DNA of 64,000 nucleotides from Clostridiales bacterium (GCA_017962145.1 JAGCVX010000017.1:29366-93365); one strand, 5' to 3'. Counted from the stretch's first letter, positions 24,204 to 33,125 are shown. The notes: generated by a model not told the origin, from the letters alone. Numbers and translations are program-made.

Positions 24204-24467
24204 GTGGGCATTCAGAACACGATGAAGGCTTTGGCCGATCCGACCCGCAGAACCATCCTGAACCTTTTGAAGAAGACCCGCTTATCTGCAGGGGAGATCG
24301 CGGAGCATTTTAACATGAGCCTGCCGGCTGTTTCGAAGCACCTGAACGTTTTGAAAGACGCGGATCTGATTCGAGACAAACGCGAAGGCAAGTACATTTT
24401 TTACGAGCTCAATGCTTCTGTTTTGGACGAGGCGTTGCTGTGGCTGAAAGATCTGCGAGGTGAATGA
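24204..24467 (+). CDS. sdpR: ArsR/SdpR-type autorepressor
   Basis: The 87-residue winged helix-turn-helix protein has MKALADPTRRTILNLLKKTRLSAGEIAEHFNMSLPAVSKHLNVLKDADLI, the classic ArsR/SdpR core, with no metal-binding cysteines, as expected for SdpR. In Bacillus SdpR represses the sdpRI operon until SdpI, bound to the toxin SdpC, sequesters it at the membrane. A GTG start at 24204 follows AAAGGGG. The stop overlaps the sdpI-like start (ATGA). The gene name is by family and operon arrangement. Confidence 0.82.
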   Translation: MGIQNTMKALADPTRRTILNLLKKTRLSAGEIAEHFNMSLPAVSKHLNVLKDADLIRDKREGKYIFYELNASVLDEALLWLKDLRGE

Positions 24468-25129
24468 GTATGAGAAAGCTGAATGTGATCCTGATTATTG
24501 CGATTCTGGTCTGTTTTGTAGGAACGGCAGTCATGCTGCTTTTGCTGCCGGATCAGGTTCCGGTACACATGAATTTTTCCGGTGAGGTGGACCGTCTCGG
24601 AAGTAAATTCGAATACCTCATCTTCCCTGCGATCGCAGCGGGTGCCGGAGTGTTTTTCCTTTTGATGTCGAAGACGGAAGAGAAAAAAGGCCCCGAGTCA
24701 AATGCAAATATCCTGATGTGGTGCGGCATCGCCGTGGTTGCGGTCTTCACGGTTCTCGGATTCATCTTCATGATGAAGGCCAGAAACTATGATCCGGATG
24801 CCGCGAAACTTACCTACGATGACGGAAGCAAGTTTACCGGAATCGCAATCGGTGCACTCCTTGTCGTGTTGGGAAACATCATGCCGAAAGCGCGCATGAA
24901 TTCGATGTTCGGCATCCGCACATCCTGGAGTCTGGCCAGTGATTCGGTATGGCAGAAGACCCAGCGCGTCGGAGGTTTCTCATCCGTGATCTGCGGATTT
25001 GTGATGGTCATCCTGTCGCTGTTTATCCCGGGTAGCTGGAGCGGTCCCATGATCCTTATCCTGGTTTTGATCATGGCAGGCGTCGGTGTCTGGGCTTCGC
25101 GTCACTATTACCTGGAGGAGATGCGATGA
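24464..25129 (+). CDS. sdpI: SdpI-family membrane protein
   Basis: The 221-residue membrane protein has an N-terminal DUF1648-type segment (LLLPDQVPVHMNFSGEVDRLGSK near residues 26-48) and a C-terminal SdpI-like segment (NIMPKARMNSMFGIRTSWSLASDSVWQKTQRVGGF near 137-171) among about six hydrophobic helices. SdpI gives immunity to the SdpC toxin and passes the signal to SdpR. It starts inside sdpR and overlaps the next gene by four bases. No SdpABC toxin genes are in the window, so it may protect against foreign or distantly encoded toxins. Confidence 0.85.
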   Translation: MSMRKLNVILIIAILVCFVGTAVMLLLLPDQVPVHMNFSGEVDRLGSKFEYLIFPAIAAGAGVFFLLMSKTEEKKGPESNANILMWCGIAVVAVFTVLGFIFMMKARNYDPDAAKLTYDDGSKFTGIAIGALLVVLGNIMPKARMNSMFGIRTSWSLASDSVWQKTQRVGGFSSVICGFVMVILSLFIPGSWSGPMILILVLIMAGVGVWASRHYYLEEMR

Positions 25130-26019
25130 AGGCTTTTTACCACCTCCCCGGACTGTTCGAGTTCTACGAGCTCTATAAGGTATTTCTGCCCCTGTTTCGG
25201 GACCACAGAGAATACTTCTACGACTGGTGCGAGATCGGTTCGATCTACGGCGCGCCGCAGGACTGTCTTTGGGGCGGTGGGAGAGTCGGATTCGGCGATG
25301 CGGATCCGCGTGAAGTGGCGGATCTCATGAAGGAGTTTTCGATCTCTTCGCGCCTTACGTTCAGTAATTCTCTTCTTGAGGAGCCGCATCTTTCCGATAC
25401 GAAATGCAACTTTCTCTGCGAGCTTTTTGAGCATAACGGAACAGCGGAAAATGGCGTGATCCTTCACTCGGATCTCCTTCTTTCGTACCTTTGCTCGAAG
25501 TATCCCGGATTCTATTTTGTATCCTCGACAACGAAAGTACTGACGGATTTTCCGAAGTTCGAAGCAGAACTGGACCGCGAAGATTTTCGGTTTGTGGTGC
25601 CGGATTTCCGTCTGAACAAGTCTCTTTCCGCGCTAAATGCACTGTCGCCGCAGCAAAAGCAAAAAGTGGAATTTCTCTGCAACGAATGCTGCTGGTTCGA
25701 CTGCTTTGACCGGAAGAACTGCTATGAAAATGTCAGCAGAAAAAGCCTCGGTGAGGACTGCGAAGACCACGTCTGCGTTTCCACGGACGCAGAGCGGGGC
25801 TACCGCTTCTCCGATGCGATGAAAAATCCCGGCTTTATCGGGATCGATGACATCCGAAATACCTATCTGCCACAGGGCTTTTCGCACTTTAAGATCGAGG
25901 GGCGAAGCCTCGGAAGCGCAGTGATCTTAGAGTTTCTTCTTTACTACATGACAAAGCCTGAGTACCAGTTGAAAGTTCGAGAAGAAATCTATCTTGACAG
26001 CACATTAGACCTCTTTTAA
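25126..26019 (+). CDS. cysteine-cluster protein, possibly U32-peptidase-like
   Basis: The 297-residue protein has a cysteine cluster near residues 185-225: LCNECCWFDCFDRKNCYENVSRKSLG and a following EDCEDHVC. It also has FRFVVPDFRLNKSL near 148-161 and a C-terminal LPQGFSHFKIEGRSLGSAVILEFLLYYM. The cysteine spacing and barrel-like alternation resemble U32 peptidase-like proteins such as UbiU/UbiV, which hold a 4Fe-4S cluster, but I am not certain. It starts in the last bases of sdpI (ATGA), so it is the third gene of that operon. The function is unknown. Confidence 0.55.
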   Translation: MKAFYHLPGLFEFYELYKVFLPLFRDHREYFYDWCEIGSIYGAPQDCLWGGGRVGFGDADPREVADLMKEFSISSRLTFSNSLLEEPHLSDTKCNFLCELFEHNGTAENGVILHSDLLLSYLCSKYPGFYFVSSTTKVLTDFPKFEAELDREDFRFVVPDFRLNKSLSALNALSPQQKQKVEFLCNECCWFDCFDRKNCYENVSRKSLGEDCEDHVCVSTDAERGYRFSDAMKNPGFIGIDDIRNTYLPQGFSHFKIEGRSLGSAVILEFLLYYMTKPEYQLKVREEIYLDSTLDLF

Positions 26020-26034
26020 TCGCATTAGTTACCG

Positions 26035-26060
26035 TATAATGTCGTCCCTGAGATGGTATA
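26035..26060 (+). promoter_or_regulatory. two tandem -10 boxes before the zinc-ribbon gene
   Basis: TATAAT occurs at about 26035-26040 and again at 26055-26060; the second is in the extended form ATGGTATAAT. Both are about 70-95 bases before the start of the zinc-ribbon membrane protein. Clear -35 boxes are not seen, which fits extended -10 promoters. Confidence 0.5.
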
Positions 26061-26129
26061 ATGATTCTGGGTTCCGGCGCAGATCCGTCCGGGAATCCAT
26101 ATCGTTATGTTTTGGTGAGGGGATAACTT

Positions 26130-27017
26130 ATGAAGCTTGTGAATCTTACATGTCCGAACTGCGGCGGCAACCTGGTAAAAGAAGGCGATAACCTGATCTG
26201 TCAGTCGTGCGGCGGTGCATTTTCCATCGATTACGACGACGCGGATGTCGAACACGAGAAGCTTCAGACCGAAGCCGAGCGTGACGCAAGACGCCTCGCA
26301 CATGAAAAAGAACTTCTCGAAAAGCAGTACGAACTCGAGGAGAGAGCCCGTATCGATGCAGAAAACAGACAGTTCCAGAGAACCCGCCAGGTAACGGCGA
26401 ATATGCGCGGCGCAAGGATCATTTTCTTCGTCATTACCGCGCTGGTGATGTGCACGATGATCTTTGTCGCGTACCAGATGGTCAAAGGTTTCGGTTCGCA
26501 CGGACGCGGCTTCGGAGTGCACACGACCCACTCGACTCCGACTCCGACACCGGCTCCGAACTATAACGTTTCCGCGGAAGATTTTAAAGATAAGATGAAT
26601 GACTTTATCGAGGCCGGAAAGACCGCGCAGATGAATATCGATCAGTGCACATATCTTCCTGACGGCCTGGCCGGTATCCGCTACTACGACAAGGTCGACG
26701 CAGTCTTTATGGATGCATATCTGATTACGGATATCCCTGAAAAGCCGGACAGACAGTCGAACCGCCTCGTACTCGTTTACCAGGTCACCTGGCATAACGA
26801 CGACCACGGCGATCAGGTCTGCTACGATGCCGTCTATTTCGAGGGCATCCGCGTGAATCCGAACGGCGGTATCATCAGCGACTACAGCCCGAGAACGATC
26901 ATCCGAAGCGACGCGGCGTGGGGCTGGGCGATGGCTTACAGCTTCGAAGAATATGACCAGTGCTACAGAGAAAACGTCGCCGCCCTTGGCGGAACAGTCG
27001 TAAAGATCGAGATCTGA
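26130..27017 (+). CDS. zinc-ribbon membrane protein with extracytoplasmic domain
   Basis: The 295-residue protein has an N-terminal zinc ribbon (CPNCGG near residues 8-13 and CQSCGG near 28-33), a charged coiled-coil region (about 45-90), one membrane segment (about 98-120: IIFFVITALVMCTMIFVAYQMV), and a Thr/Pro-rich linker (STPTPTPAP near 136-144). A soluble C-terminal domain begins NYNVSAEDFKDKMNDFIEAG and probably lies outside the cell. The order suggests a cytoplasmic metal-binding sensor linked to an external module. It ends at a bidirectional terminator. Confidence 0.72.
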   Translation: MKLVNLTCPNCGGNLVKEGDNLICQSCGGAFSIDYDDADVEHEKLQTEAERDARRLAHEKELLEKQYELEERARIDAENRQFQRTRQVTANMRGARIIFFVITALVMCTMIFVAYQMVKGFGSHGRGFGVHTTHSTPTPTPAPNYNVSAEDFKDKMNDFIEAGKTAQMNIDQCTYLPDGLAGIRYYDKVDAVFMDAYLITDIPEKPDRQSNRLVLVYQVTWHNDDHGDQVCYDAVYFEGIRVNPNGGIISDYSPRTIIRSDAAWGWAMAYSFEEYDQCYRENVAALGGTVVKIEI

Positions 27018-27033
27018 TCATTTCGCATAAAAA

Positions 27034-27059
27034 AACTGCAGCGCCGAGGCACTGCAGTT
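27034..27059. terminator. bidirectional terminator between convergent genes
   Basis: AACTGCAG at 27034-27041 with GCC at 27043-27045 pairs with GGC at 27048-27050 and CTGCAGTT at 27052-27059. An A-run on the left and T-rich sequence on the right allow termination in both directions. It separates the zinc-ribbon gene from the minus-strand small membrane gene. Confidence 0.8.
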
Positions 27060-27088
27060 CTGGATAATCGTTTTTCTTTTTGTGCGTG

Positions 27089-27325
27089 TTAATACTTTCC
27101 ATCTTTGTTACTATTACTGTCTTTTCCGCAGAACATGTAATAAAGTACACCGGCGACGGGAAGACCGATGAGAAGGTATTTTCCGATAGGTGAAAGCAGA
27201 TACTGATGTATGAAATCTCCTCCGTTACCGCCGTCGATGATATAGCGGATGACTGCTATGAGAAATGCACATGCTAATCCGGTCGGAGCTCCCTTAACCA
27301 GTGCGCTACCAAAAGACATTTTCAT
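27089..27325 (-). CDS. small two-helix membrane protein
   Basis: This 78-residue protein has hydrophobic segments at about residues 10-30 (VKGAPTGLACAFLIAVIRYII) and 48-64 (YLLIGLPVAGVLYYMF), with a polar tail rich in Lys, Asp and Ser. It is probably inserted in the cytoplasmic membrane. The start at 27325 has AGGAGG upstream, and a perfect minus-strand TATAAT lies about 40 bases before it. No named family is recognised. Confidence 0.6.
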   Translation of the reverse strand: MKMSFGSALVKGAPTGLACAFLIAVIRYIIDGGNGGDFIHQYLLSPIGKYLLIGLPVAGVLYYMFCGKDSNSNKDGKY

Positions 27326-27364
27326 GATGACTACCCTCCTTGTCGTTGTCTTGTTCCTGCTACT

Positions 27365-27422
27365 ATTATACCCATAAAAACGGGGATTTCGTCAAATATC
27401 GTGGAAACCGGCGTGTTATAAT
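27365..27422. promoter_or_regulatory. divergent -10 boxes
   Basis: On the minus strand TATAAT is read from 27370 to 27365 for the small membrane gene. On the plus strand an extended -10 (TGTTATAAT, hexamer at 27417-27422) serves the lipoprotein gene at 27471. Confidence 0.55.
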
Positions 27423-27470
27423 GCAATTAGTGGTAATGACTTTGGAAGGATATGATAGAAAGGAGCCAAT

Positions 27471-29075
27471 ATGAAGAGGTTAGCATGCATATGTTTGGTT
27501 GGATCGGTTATGCTCAGTTGTGCTTGTTCTCCTAAAGAATCGAACAACTCCGGGAGTATTGCTGCAACAACGGAAAGCTCGTCAAACACAACGGCTCCGA
27601 GTGAAACAACACAGACTGAGCCTGAAGTAGATAAAGATCATCTTGTTTACGACACGGCTTTGGAATATGTTGACTTTGAAATAGAAACTGATAACGAAGT
27701 GTATAGAAAGTTCGCAGAAGAACCTGTGGAAGGTTACTTTGGTGACTTTTATCAGACTACAGTAAACTTGCATAAATCAATTGATCGTGTTGTTTTAAGT
27801 GATGTATCGTTAATGTCGTTACAGCAGAAACTTGATGAGGTGTATTACGTAATCAAAGAAGATGGCAATGAGAAATATCAGCAAGCCTTAGCCGAGTCAA
27901 AATCGGTGAAGGAACCTTCAAATAATGGAATTGGTTTTGAATTTGGATACGAATGGGAAAGCAGCATTTATAGATCTGACTCGCAATGCGTCACTTTTGT
28001 ATCATCAAAACACACAAGAAAATACACACAAGATGATTCAAAATATGGATATGAGATTGAGACATACAATTACAATACGGATACAGCAGAATTGATTACA
28101 CTCAATGATGTCGTAAAAGACAAAGATGCGTTTTACTCTTATTTGTTGTCGAAAAATGATGGAGAGTATTGGCAAGGGAGAATGCAAGAGATAAAGCCGC
28201 TGATAGACGATAATACCCTAATGTTTGTTCTAACGTATAACAGCATAATCTTGTACTTAGAGGATCCAGAATGGCATAGCTATTATACTATTGACCTTCC
28301 AACACTTGATTACCCGGAAATTTACAATATGCAGTACTTTGGAAAAACTCCCTCAGAGTATTCTGTCTATAACGCAAATATGTGGGATGTTGATAACGAT
28401 GGTTCATCAGATAAGATAAGCATCGAATTTGATATAGCAACATATTCTTATTGCTTTGATGTGAAAGATACATATTCAGAAATATCCATGTATGACACAT
28501 ACCATGGAACGAGTGTGTATCGTGATGATCAAGAAGGAGGAAAGTATGCTATTAACGCCTGGTACTTCATTTGTATCGATTCTGGTCGTTACATCATTGT
28601 TTGTGGAGAAACAGGTGAAGGAGGAACGGAACTCGAAGGAGTATTGCTATTCAAAATCAACGACGATTTTACAGTAACATTTTGTGAAAAGTATTATGGT
28701 GATGTACAGTACATTTATAACCCGAAAAGCATCTGTGTTCGAGTTTTCTCCAATCTAGGTGGTGCATGTGGATTGACAAACAACTATGTTATTGAAAACG
28801 ATCTGCTTGTATCTGATTTTACGTATATGAATCACCAGATTACCGAAGCTATGAAGGATATCACGATGTATACGCTGGATGGTCAGCCTATTGTCATTGA
28901 GGAAGGAACAACGATAAGGCTTACTGGTTTTGATGAAGAGTTTGCATACATCGATGTATATGACTCTAATTACATGGTTGTCGATACCGTCAAGATGATA
29001 CTTGATATACATACTGGCAAGTTTAATGGAGAACCACCTACAGATTTGTTTAAAGGTTGTTTTTATGGAGGGTAA
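27471..29075 (+). CDS. large lipoprotein, RsiV/DUF3298-like N-terminal half
   Basis: The 534-residue protein starts with a signal peptide and lipobox-type Cys (VMLSCAC near residues 13-19), followed by a Ser/Thr/Asn-rich linker. Residues of about 100-280 resemble the DUF4163/DUF3298 domain of RsiV-like proteins (YEIETYNYNTDTAELITLNDVV, MFVLTYNSIILYLED). The C-terminal half is strand-rich, with WDVDNDGSSDKISIEF and GLTNNYVIENDLLVSDFTYM. It is likely anchored outside the membrane. Base composition is clearly more AT-rich than its neighbours, which suggests recent transfer. The function is unknown; ligand or lysozyme binding as in RsiV is only a guess. Confidence 0.7.
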   Translation: MKRLACICLVGSVMLSCACSPKESNNSGSIAATTESSSNTTAPSETTQTEPEVDKDHLVYDTALEYVDFEIETDNEVYRKFAEEPVEGYFGDFYQTTVNLHKSIDRVVLSDVSLMSLQQKLDEVYYVIKEDGNEKYQQALAESKSVKEPSNNGIGFEFGYEWESSIYRSDSQCVTFVSSKHTRKYTQDDSKYGYEIETYNYNTDTAELITLNDVVKDKDAFYSYLLSKNDGEYWQGRMQEIKPLIDDNTLMFVLTYNSIILYLEDPEWHSYYTIDLPTLDYPEIYNMQYFGKTPSEYSVYNANMWDVDNDGSSDKISIEFDIATYSYCFDVKDTYSEISMYDTYHGTSVYRDDQEGGKYAINAWYFICIDSGRYIIVCGETGEGGTELEGVLLFKINDDFTVTFCEKYYGDVQYIYNPKSICVRVFSNLGGACGLTNNYVIENDLLVSDFTYMNHQITEAMKDITMYTLDGQPIVIEEGTTIRLTGFDEEFAYIDVYDSNYMVVDTVKMILDIHTGKFNGEPPTDLFKGCFYGG

Positions 29076-29083
29076 AACAAGTT

Positions 29084-29488
29084 ATGGATAACTTACAGAA
29101 CCTGATTCCAAAAGACAAATTCGATCTTTCGACAATCGATGCGATAACGGCATTAAGCGACAGCGAGATCGATGAGATCTATCCGATCCTTCTTACATGG
29201 CTGCAGGACATGAACTGGCCGGTTTCCGAGCCGATGGCAGGTGTTCTGGCAAGTCGGAAATGTGTGGCGGAAAAGCATATCCTGAAGATTCTTCCTGCAG
29301 AGCAGAACGACGATATCTGGAAATATAATATCATCACATATCTTCTTTCGAAGTGGCCCGAATTACCTTCCGATCCGCGTATCGTAGATGAGATAAAAAG
29401 GATCGCTTTGCGTCCAACGGACGGGGAAAGAGATGAATGCGTTGCGGATGCAGCCGAGAAGTATCTCACTCAATTCAATCTCTTGTAA
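29084..29488 (+). CDS. DUF5071-family protein
   Basis: This 134-residue protein matches the DUF5071 pattern: IPKDKFDLSTIDAITALSDSEIDEIYPILLTWLQDMNWPVS, and HILKILPAEQNDDIWKYNIITYLLSKWP, followed by RIALRPTDGERDECVADAAEKYL. It is helical and HEAT-like. Members have no known function but are common as immunity-like or orphan genes. The start at ATG 29084 has GGAGGG upstream. Its GC content is that of the chromosome, unlike the lipoprotein gene just before it. Confidence 0.72.
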   Translation: MDNLQNLIPKDKFDLSTIDAITALSDSEIDEIYPILLTWLQDMNWPVSEPMAGVLASRKCVAEKHILKILPAEQNDDIWKYNIITYLLSKWPELPSDPRIVDEIKRIALRPTDGERDECVADAAEKYLTQFNLL

Positions 29489-29599
29489 AAATGAATTTCG
29501 TGACAAACCGATTAAGATTTTGATATGCGTTCTTTTTGAGATGGCATAGTATTACCTTAGAAACATGTGAAGCGCCTTGCGGAAAGTGAGGAAGATACT

Positions 29600-31600
29600 A
29601 TGAGTGAAGCGAAATCAAAACGGATCATGGGGCTGTTTGCCGTGCTTATCATGCTGCATCATCTGGGTCAGGAAGTCTCTGCGCCCTGGATCGACGCGTC
29701 CGTGAGACAACATGGACTGGAGATCTTCGTGCCGATCGGTTTTCTGGTGGTCGCATTTTTCTTCTTTGGTTCCGGTTATGGATTAGTTAAAAGCATGCGA
29801 AGTAAAGAGGACTACTTCGACGGCTTTTTCATACGGCGACTAAACCGTATCTTTTTCGTTTTTATCGTGACGGATCTTCTGTTTCTGGTCGGAAGAATCG
29901 ACCGCGATATTGTCGCTTGGCCTGCCAATACATACTCGTGGTTCGTCTTTACGATCATCATCCTTTATGTCGGATTCTTCCTAACTTATCGAAAGGAAAA
30001 GAAATACTCTTTCGCGCTGATGTGCGGATGGGTCCTTTTGTACTGCATCATCTGCTATAACCTTGCACTCGGAAATTGGTGGATCAACTCCTGTCCGGCA
30101 TTTTTGCTTGGTATCCTGATGGCGGATAAGAAAGAAAAAACGGGACGAAACCGCATCATCATTTCCGCATCCGTATTCCTTGTGACGTTCCTCACATCGG
30201 AGTTTTCGAGCACGATCTACCGCTCGATCGGCCTTACGAATTACGGTGTTTTAAACAGCGCCAAGATCCTGCTCGAGATGATCTCTTCCGCGGCTTTTGC
30301 GCTTCTCATCTACTACATCGCGTTAAACACAAAAGAGACGCCGAAAGAGGAAGAAAACAAGGTGCAGAAAGTGATGTCGATCTTCGGTGGGATGACGTTT
30401 GAATTCTATCTGGTACATGGTCTCTTCGTGCAGGTATTTGGTCCGCATTTCATAGGAAAAGCGCCGTACTTTTACATCCGAAATGTGATCCTTTATGTAC
30501 TGGTCGTTTTCGCGCTTTCGACCGCCGCGGCGTATGGCCTGAAGAAGGCTTTCGAATTCCTGAAAGAATTCCACGAGCGTTCGGCCGCCATGAAGGTCTT
30601 CTGCCATAACCTGAAAAGGACGCTCATCATCCTTCTTTGCCTTTCTGTCGTCATCGTGATCGGCATGGGTGTCAAGCATGCGATGGATGCTTCGGATGCG
30701 AAAAAGAAGATGGAAGAGTATAAGAATAAAAACATCAGTTTCGTTACGGTCGACGGCGATGAGATCGCTGTTTATTCGGAAGGAGAAGGAAAGTACACAC
30801 TGGTACTGACGAGTTCGGCCTGGGTCCCCGGATCGACGATGAATCTTCGTCCTCTCGCAGATCAGCTTTCGGAAAACTATCGTGTCGTGATCATCGATTT
30901 TCCGGGTGCGGGTTTTTCCGCGGATACGAATAAAGAGAAAACGAATGATTACTTCGCGGACATCATGAAGGGCGTTCTGGATGCGATGGACATAAAAGAA
31001 AATATCGTTCTTGTTCCGCACGCGCTGGCCGGTGTCTACGCATACCGCTACCTCGAGAAATATCCGGAAGGTGTTGTGGCGCTGGCCTGTATCGATACGG
31101 TGGTTCCTGAGATCGCGCCGCATCTTCTGTCCGGAAACTTCGGTTCTACGGAAGAATACGAATGGAATATCAAGCGTTCTCTTCAGAGCCAGTGGATCGG
31201 AAAAGAATGCGCAACGCTCACCGGATTCATCGATTTTGACATGATGGATTTCGAGGAGATGTTTGTCGCCAACATCAAAGAATACTCTCCTGCGATCCGT
31301 GAGATGTTCCTTGAAGGATACTTAAACGAAGCGTATCGCAAGGAGTACCTGAAAGCCTATACGAACCTTATGTCCATGAAGAACTATACACTGCCGGAAG
31401 ATCTTCCCGTGGTCATCCTCATGAGCAGCGATGTAGGTTCGTCAGGCGCATATAACGTAAACTGGTCGAGCTGCTACACTCGCATGTTCTCGAATTCGGA
31501 AAAACAGTCCATCGTGATCTTTTCCGGAAACACCTATGCCGTGTACTACTCACCGAGACTGATCCAGCAGAATCTCGATACCTTCATCGCGACACTCTGA
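29600..31600 (+). CDS. membrane acyltransferase-3 fused to degenerate alpha/beta-hydrolase
   Basis: The 666-residue protein has an N-terminal acyltransferase-3-type membrane domain of about ten helices (residues 1-350, MLHHLGQEVS in helix 1 with the conserved His pair, and FYLVHGLFVQVFGPHF later). A C-terminal alpha/beta-hydrolase domain (about 375-666) has IIDFPGAGFSADTNKEK, but the nucleophile elbow reads PHALAG, with Ala475 where Ser is needed, and the expected His position reads SGNTYA with Asn644. The domain is therefore predicted to bind but not hydrolyse. ATG 29600 is supported by GAGG eight bases upstream. OatA-type enzymes couple AT3 to an SGNH domain, but this pairing is different. 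The acyl acceptor is unknown. Confidence 0.78.
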   Translation: MSEAKSKRIMGLFAVLIMLHHLGQEVSAPWIDASVRQHGLEIFVPIGFLVVAFFFFGSGYGLVKSMRSKEDYFDGFFIRRLNRIFFVFIVTDLLFLVGRIDRDIVAWPANTYSWFVFTIIILYVGFFLTYRKEKKYSFALMCGWVLLYCIICYNLALGNWWINSCPAFLLGILMADKKEKTGRNRIIISASVFLVTFLTSEFSSTIYRSIGLTNYGVLNSAKILLEMISSAAFALLIYYIALNTKETPKEEENKVQKVMSIFGGMTFEFYLVHGLFVQVFGPHFIGKAPYFYIRNVILYVLVVFALSTAAAYGLKKAFEFLKEFHERSAAMKVFCHNLKRTLIILLCLSVVIVIGMGVKHAMDASDAKKKMEEYKNKNISFVTVDGDEIAVYSEGEGKYTLVLTSSAWVPGSTMNLRPLADQLSENYRVVIIDFPGAGFSADTNKEKTNDYFADIMKGVLDAMDIKENIVLVPHALAGVYAYRYLEKYPEGVVALACIDTVVPEIAPHLLSGNFGSTEEYEWNIKRSLQSQWIGKECATLTGFIDFDMMDFEEMFVANIKEYSPAIREMFLEGYLNEAYRKEYLKAYTNLMSMKNYTLPEDLPVVILMSSDVGSSGAYNVNWSSCYTRMFSNSEKQSIVIFSGNTYAVYYSPRLIQQNLDTFIATL

Positions 31601-31674
31601 TCTCGTTTCTGATCTTTTTCCGGATCCGCTCTGCTATAATGAAGAGGATGATTTCGGAAAAGGAGACTTTAGCG

Positions 31675-32421
31675 ATGAAGAGACAATACTACGAAGACCT
31701 GGGTTACAAGCCATTCCTGTTTTATATCATTTTCGGGGTGTCCGCAGATGAACTTCAGGTTTCCCGCGAAAAGCATAAGGTCGACGGTCTTCCGGAAGCC
31801 CTTGAGATCCGTTCGCTGAACAGAACCGAGCATGCCGAGAGTATCGACGGCCTGATCGGAGGTCCGATCGGAAACGTTCTGAAGGCCACAAACGGTGATC
31901 TTTATGAGACATGCAAAGCATCTGAAAAATGCGTTTTCATAAGCGGTAGTGTGAAGGAAGACAGCACGCTGGATTATATGCGAAATGTCATCGGCATTAT
32001 CGAAGCATTTATCGATCAGGGAGCCGTAGGTGTTCTCGATCTTCTGACGTTTTCTCTTTATTCTCCGAAGGAGTGGACAGAGCGTTTCTTCGATCAGAAG
32101 ATCAACGCGCAAAAGCATGTCGTGATCCTTTTCTCGGAAGAGGAAGACGGAAACGGAACATGGCTTCATACCCGTGGTCTGGCAGAGTTCGGACGCCCGG
32201 ATATCGGCATGCATCACGTCCCGAAAGACAAGGTCAATGACTATAAGCAGGCGATCGACCAGATGGTCTTTTATTCTGGTCAGGGACTGTTCTTCAAGGG
32301 CAAAGCAAGACTGCATACTTTCAGCGGAAAAACGATCGTCGTGCAGCCGGAATTCGTCAATGATTTTGAAAATGATGACTACAACAATGCGTACTATAAC
32401 GTGAAGGTGGTAGAAGAATGA
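31675..32421 (+). CDS. protein of unknown function
   Basis: The 248-residue protein shows no motif I can name. It contains KRQYYEDLGYKPFLFYIIFGVSADELQ at the start, GAVGVLDLLTFSLYSPKEWTERF near 131-153 and HTRGLAEFGRPDIGMHHVPKDKV near 182-204. It is probably cytoplasmic and has a balanced composition. ATG 31675 is supported by AAAGGAGA eight bases upstream, and an extended -10 (TGCTATAAT) lies 35-45 bases before it. It overlaps the next gene by four bases (ATGA), so it is co-translated with the amidotransferase. Confidence 0.65.
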   Translation: MKRQYYEDLGYKPFLFYIIFGVSADELQVSREKHKVDGLPEALEIRSLNRTEHAESIDGLIGGPIGNVLKATNGDLYETCKASEKCVFISGSVKEDSTLDYMRNVIGIIEAFIDQGAVGVLDLLTFSLYSPKEWTERFFDQKINAQKHVVILFSEEEDGNGTWLHTRGLAEFGRPDIGMHHVPKDKVNDYKQAIDQMVFYSGQGLFFKGKARLHTFSGKTIVVQPEFVNDFENDDYNNAYYNVKVVEE

Positions 32422-33125
32422 AACCAATGATCGGGGTCGTTCCCCTGGTAGATGAAAAACGGGACAGTCTCTGGATGCTTCCCGGATATATGGATGGACT
32501 TGTCGAGGCGGGAGCGATACCGGTCATGTTGCCTCTGACTTCGGATAAAGAGACGATCAGTCAACTTTTGGATACCGTGCAGGGCATCCTTCTTACCGGC
32601 GGCCACGATGTGGACCCGAAAAATTATGGAGAGGATCCGCTTCCTGTTTGCGGTGCGCCTTGCGTCGAGCGTGATGCGATGGAAAATGCACTTTTGGATC
32701 AGGCGATCGAGCGCGATTTGCCGGTCCTCGGAATCTGCCGCGGAATCCAGTTTTTAAATGCATATCTTGGCGGCACGCTGTATCAGGATCTTCCTTCGCA
32801 GCATCCTTCGAAGACCGAACACCACCAGAGCCCGCCCTACGATGTGCCGGTGCATGAGGTACAGATCCTGAAAGACAGCAGTCTCTACAAGGTGCTTCAT
32901 GTGGAAACGCTTTCTGTAAACAGTTATCACCACCAGGCAATCAAGAACCCGGCGGAGAGTCTGAAGATCATGGCCATGTCAGAGGATGGGATAACGGAAG
33001 CGGTAGAGATGCCGGGAAAGAGATTTGTCTGGGCAGTACAGTGGCATCCGGAATTCTCTCATAAGACGGATGAAAACAGCAGGAGAATATTCGAGGCATT
33101 TGTCAGAAAATGCAGCGAAACGTGA
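32418..33125 (+). CDS. class I glutamine amidotransferase, gamma-glutamyl hydrolase type
   Basis: The 235-residue protein belongs to peptidase C26, as in PuuD: LLTGGHDVDPKNYGEDP near residues 58-74, the nucleophile elbow LGICRGIQFLNAYLGG near 103-118 (Cys106), and the catalytic WAVQWHPEFSH near 205-215 (His and Glu). PuuD hydrolyses gamma-glutamyl-GABA in putrescine breakdown; related members cut other gamma-glutamyl amides. It starts four bases inside the preceding gene. No other putrescine-pathway gene is in the window. Confidence 0.87.
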   Translation: MKPMIGVVPLVDEKRDSLWMLPGYMDGLVEAGAIPVMLPLTSDKETISQLLDTVQGILLTGGHDVDPKNYGEDPLPVCGAPCVERDAMENALLDQAIERDLPVLGICRGIQFLNAYLGGTLYQDLPSQHPSKTEHHQSPPYDVPVHEVQILKDSSLYKVLHVETLSVNSYHHQAIKNPAESLKIMAMSEDGITEAVEMPGKRFVWAVQWHPEFSHKTDENSRRIFEAFVRKCSET

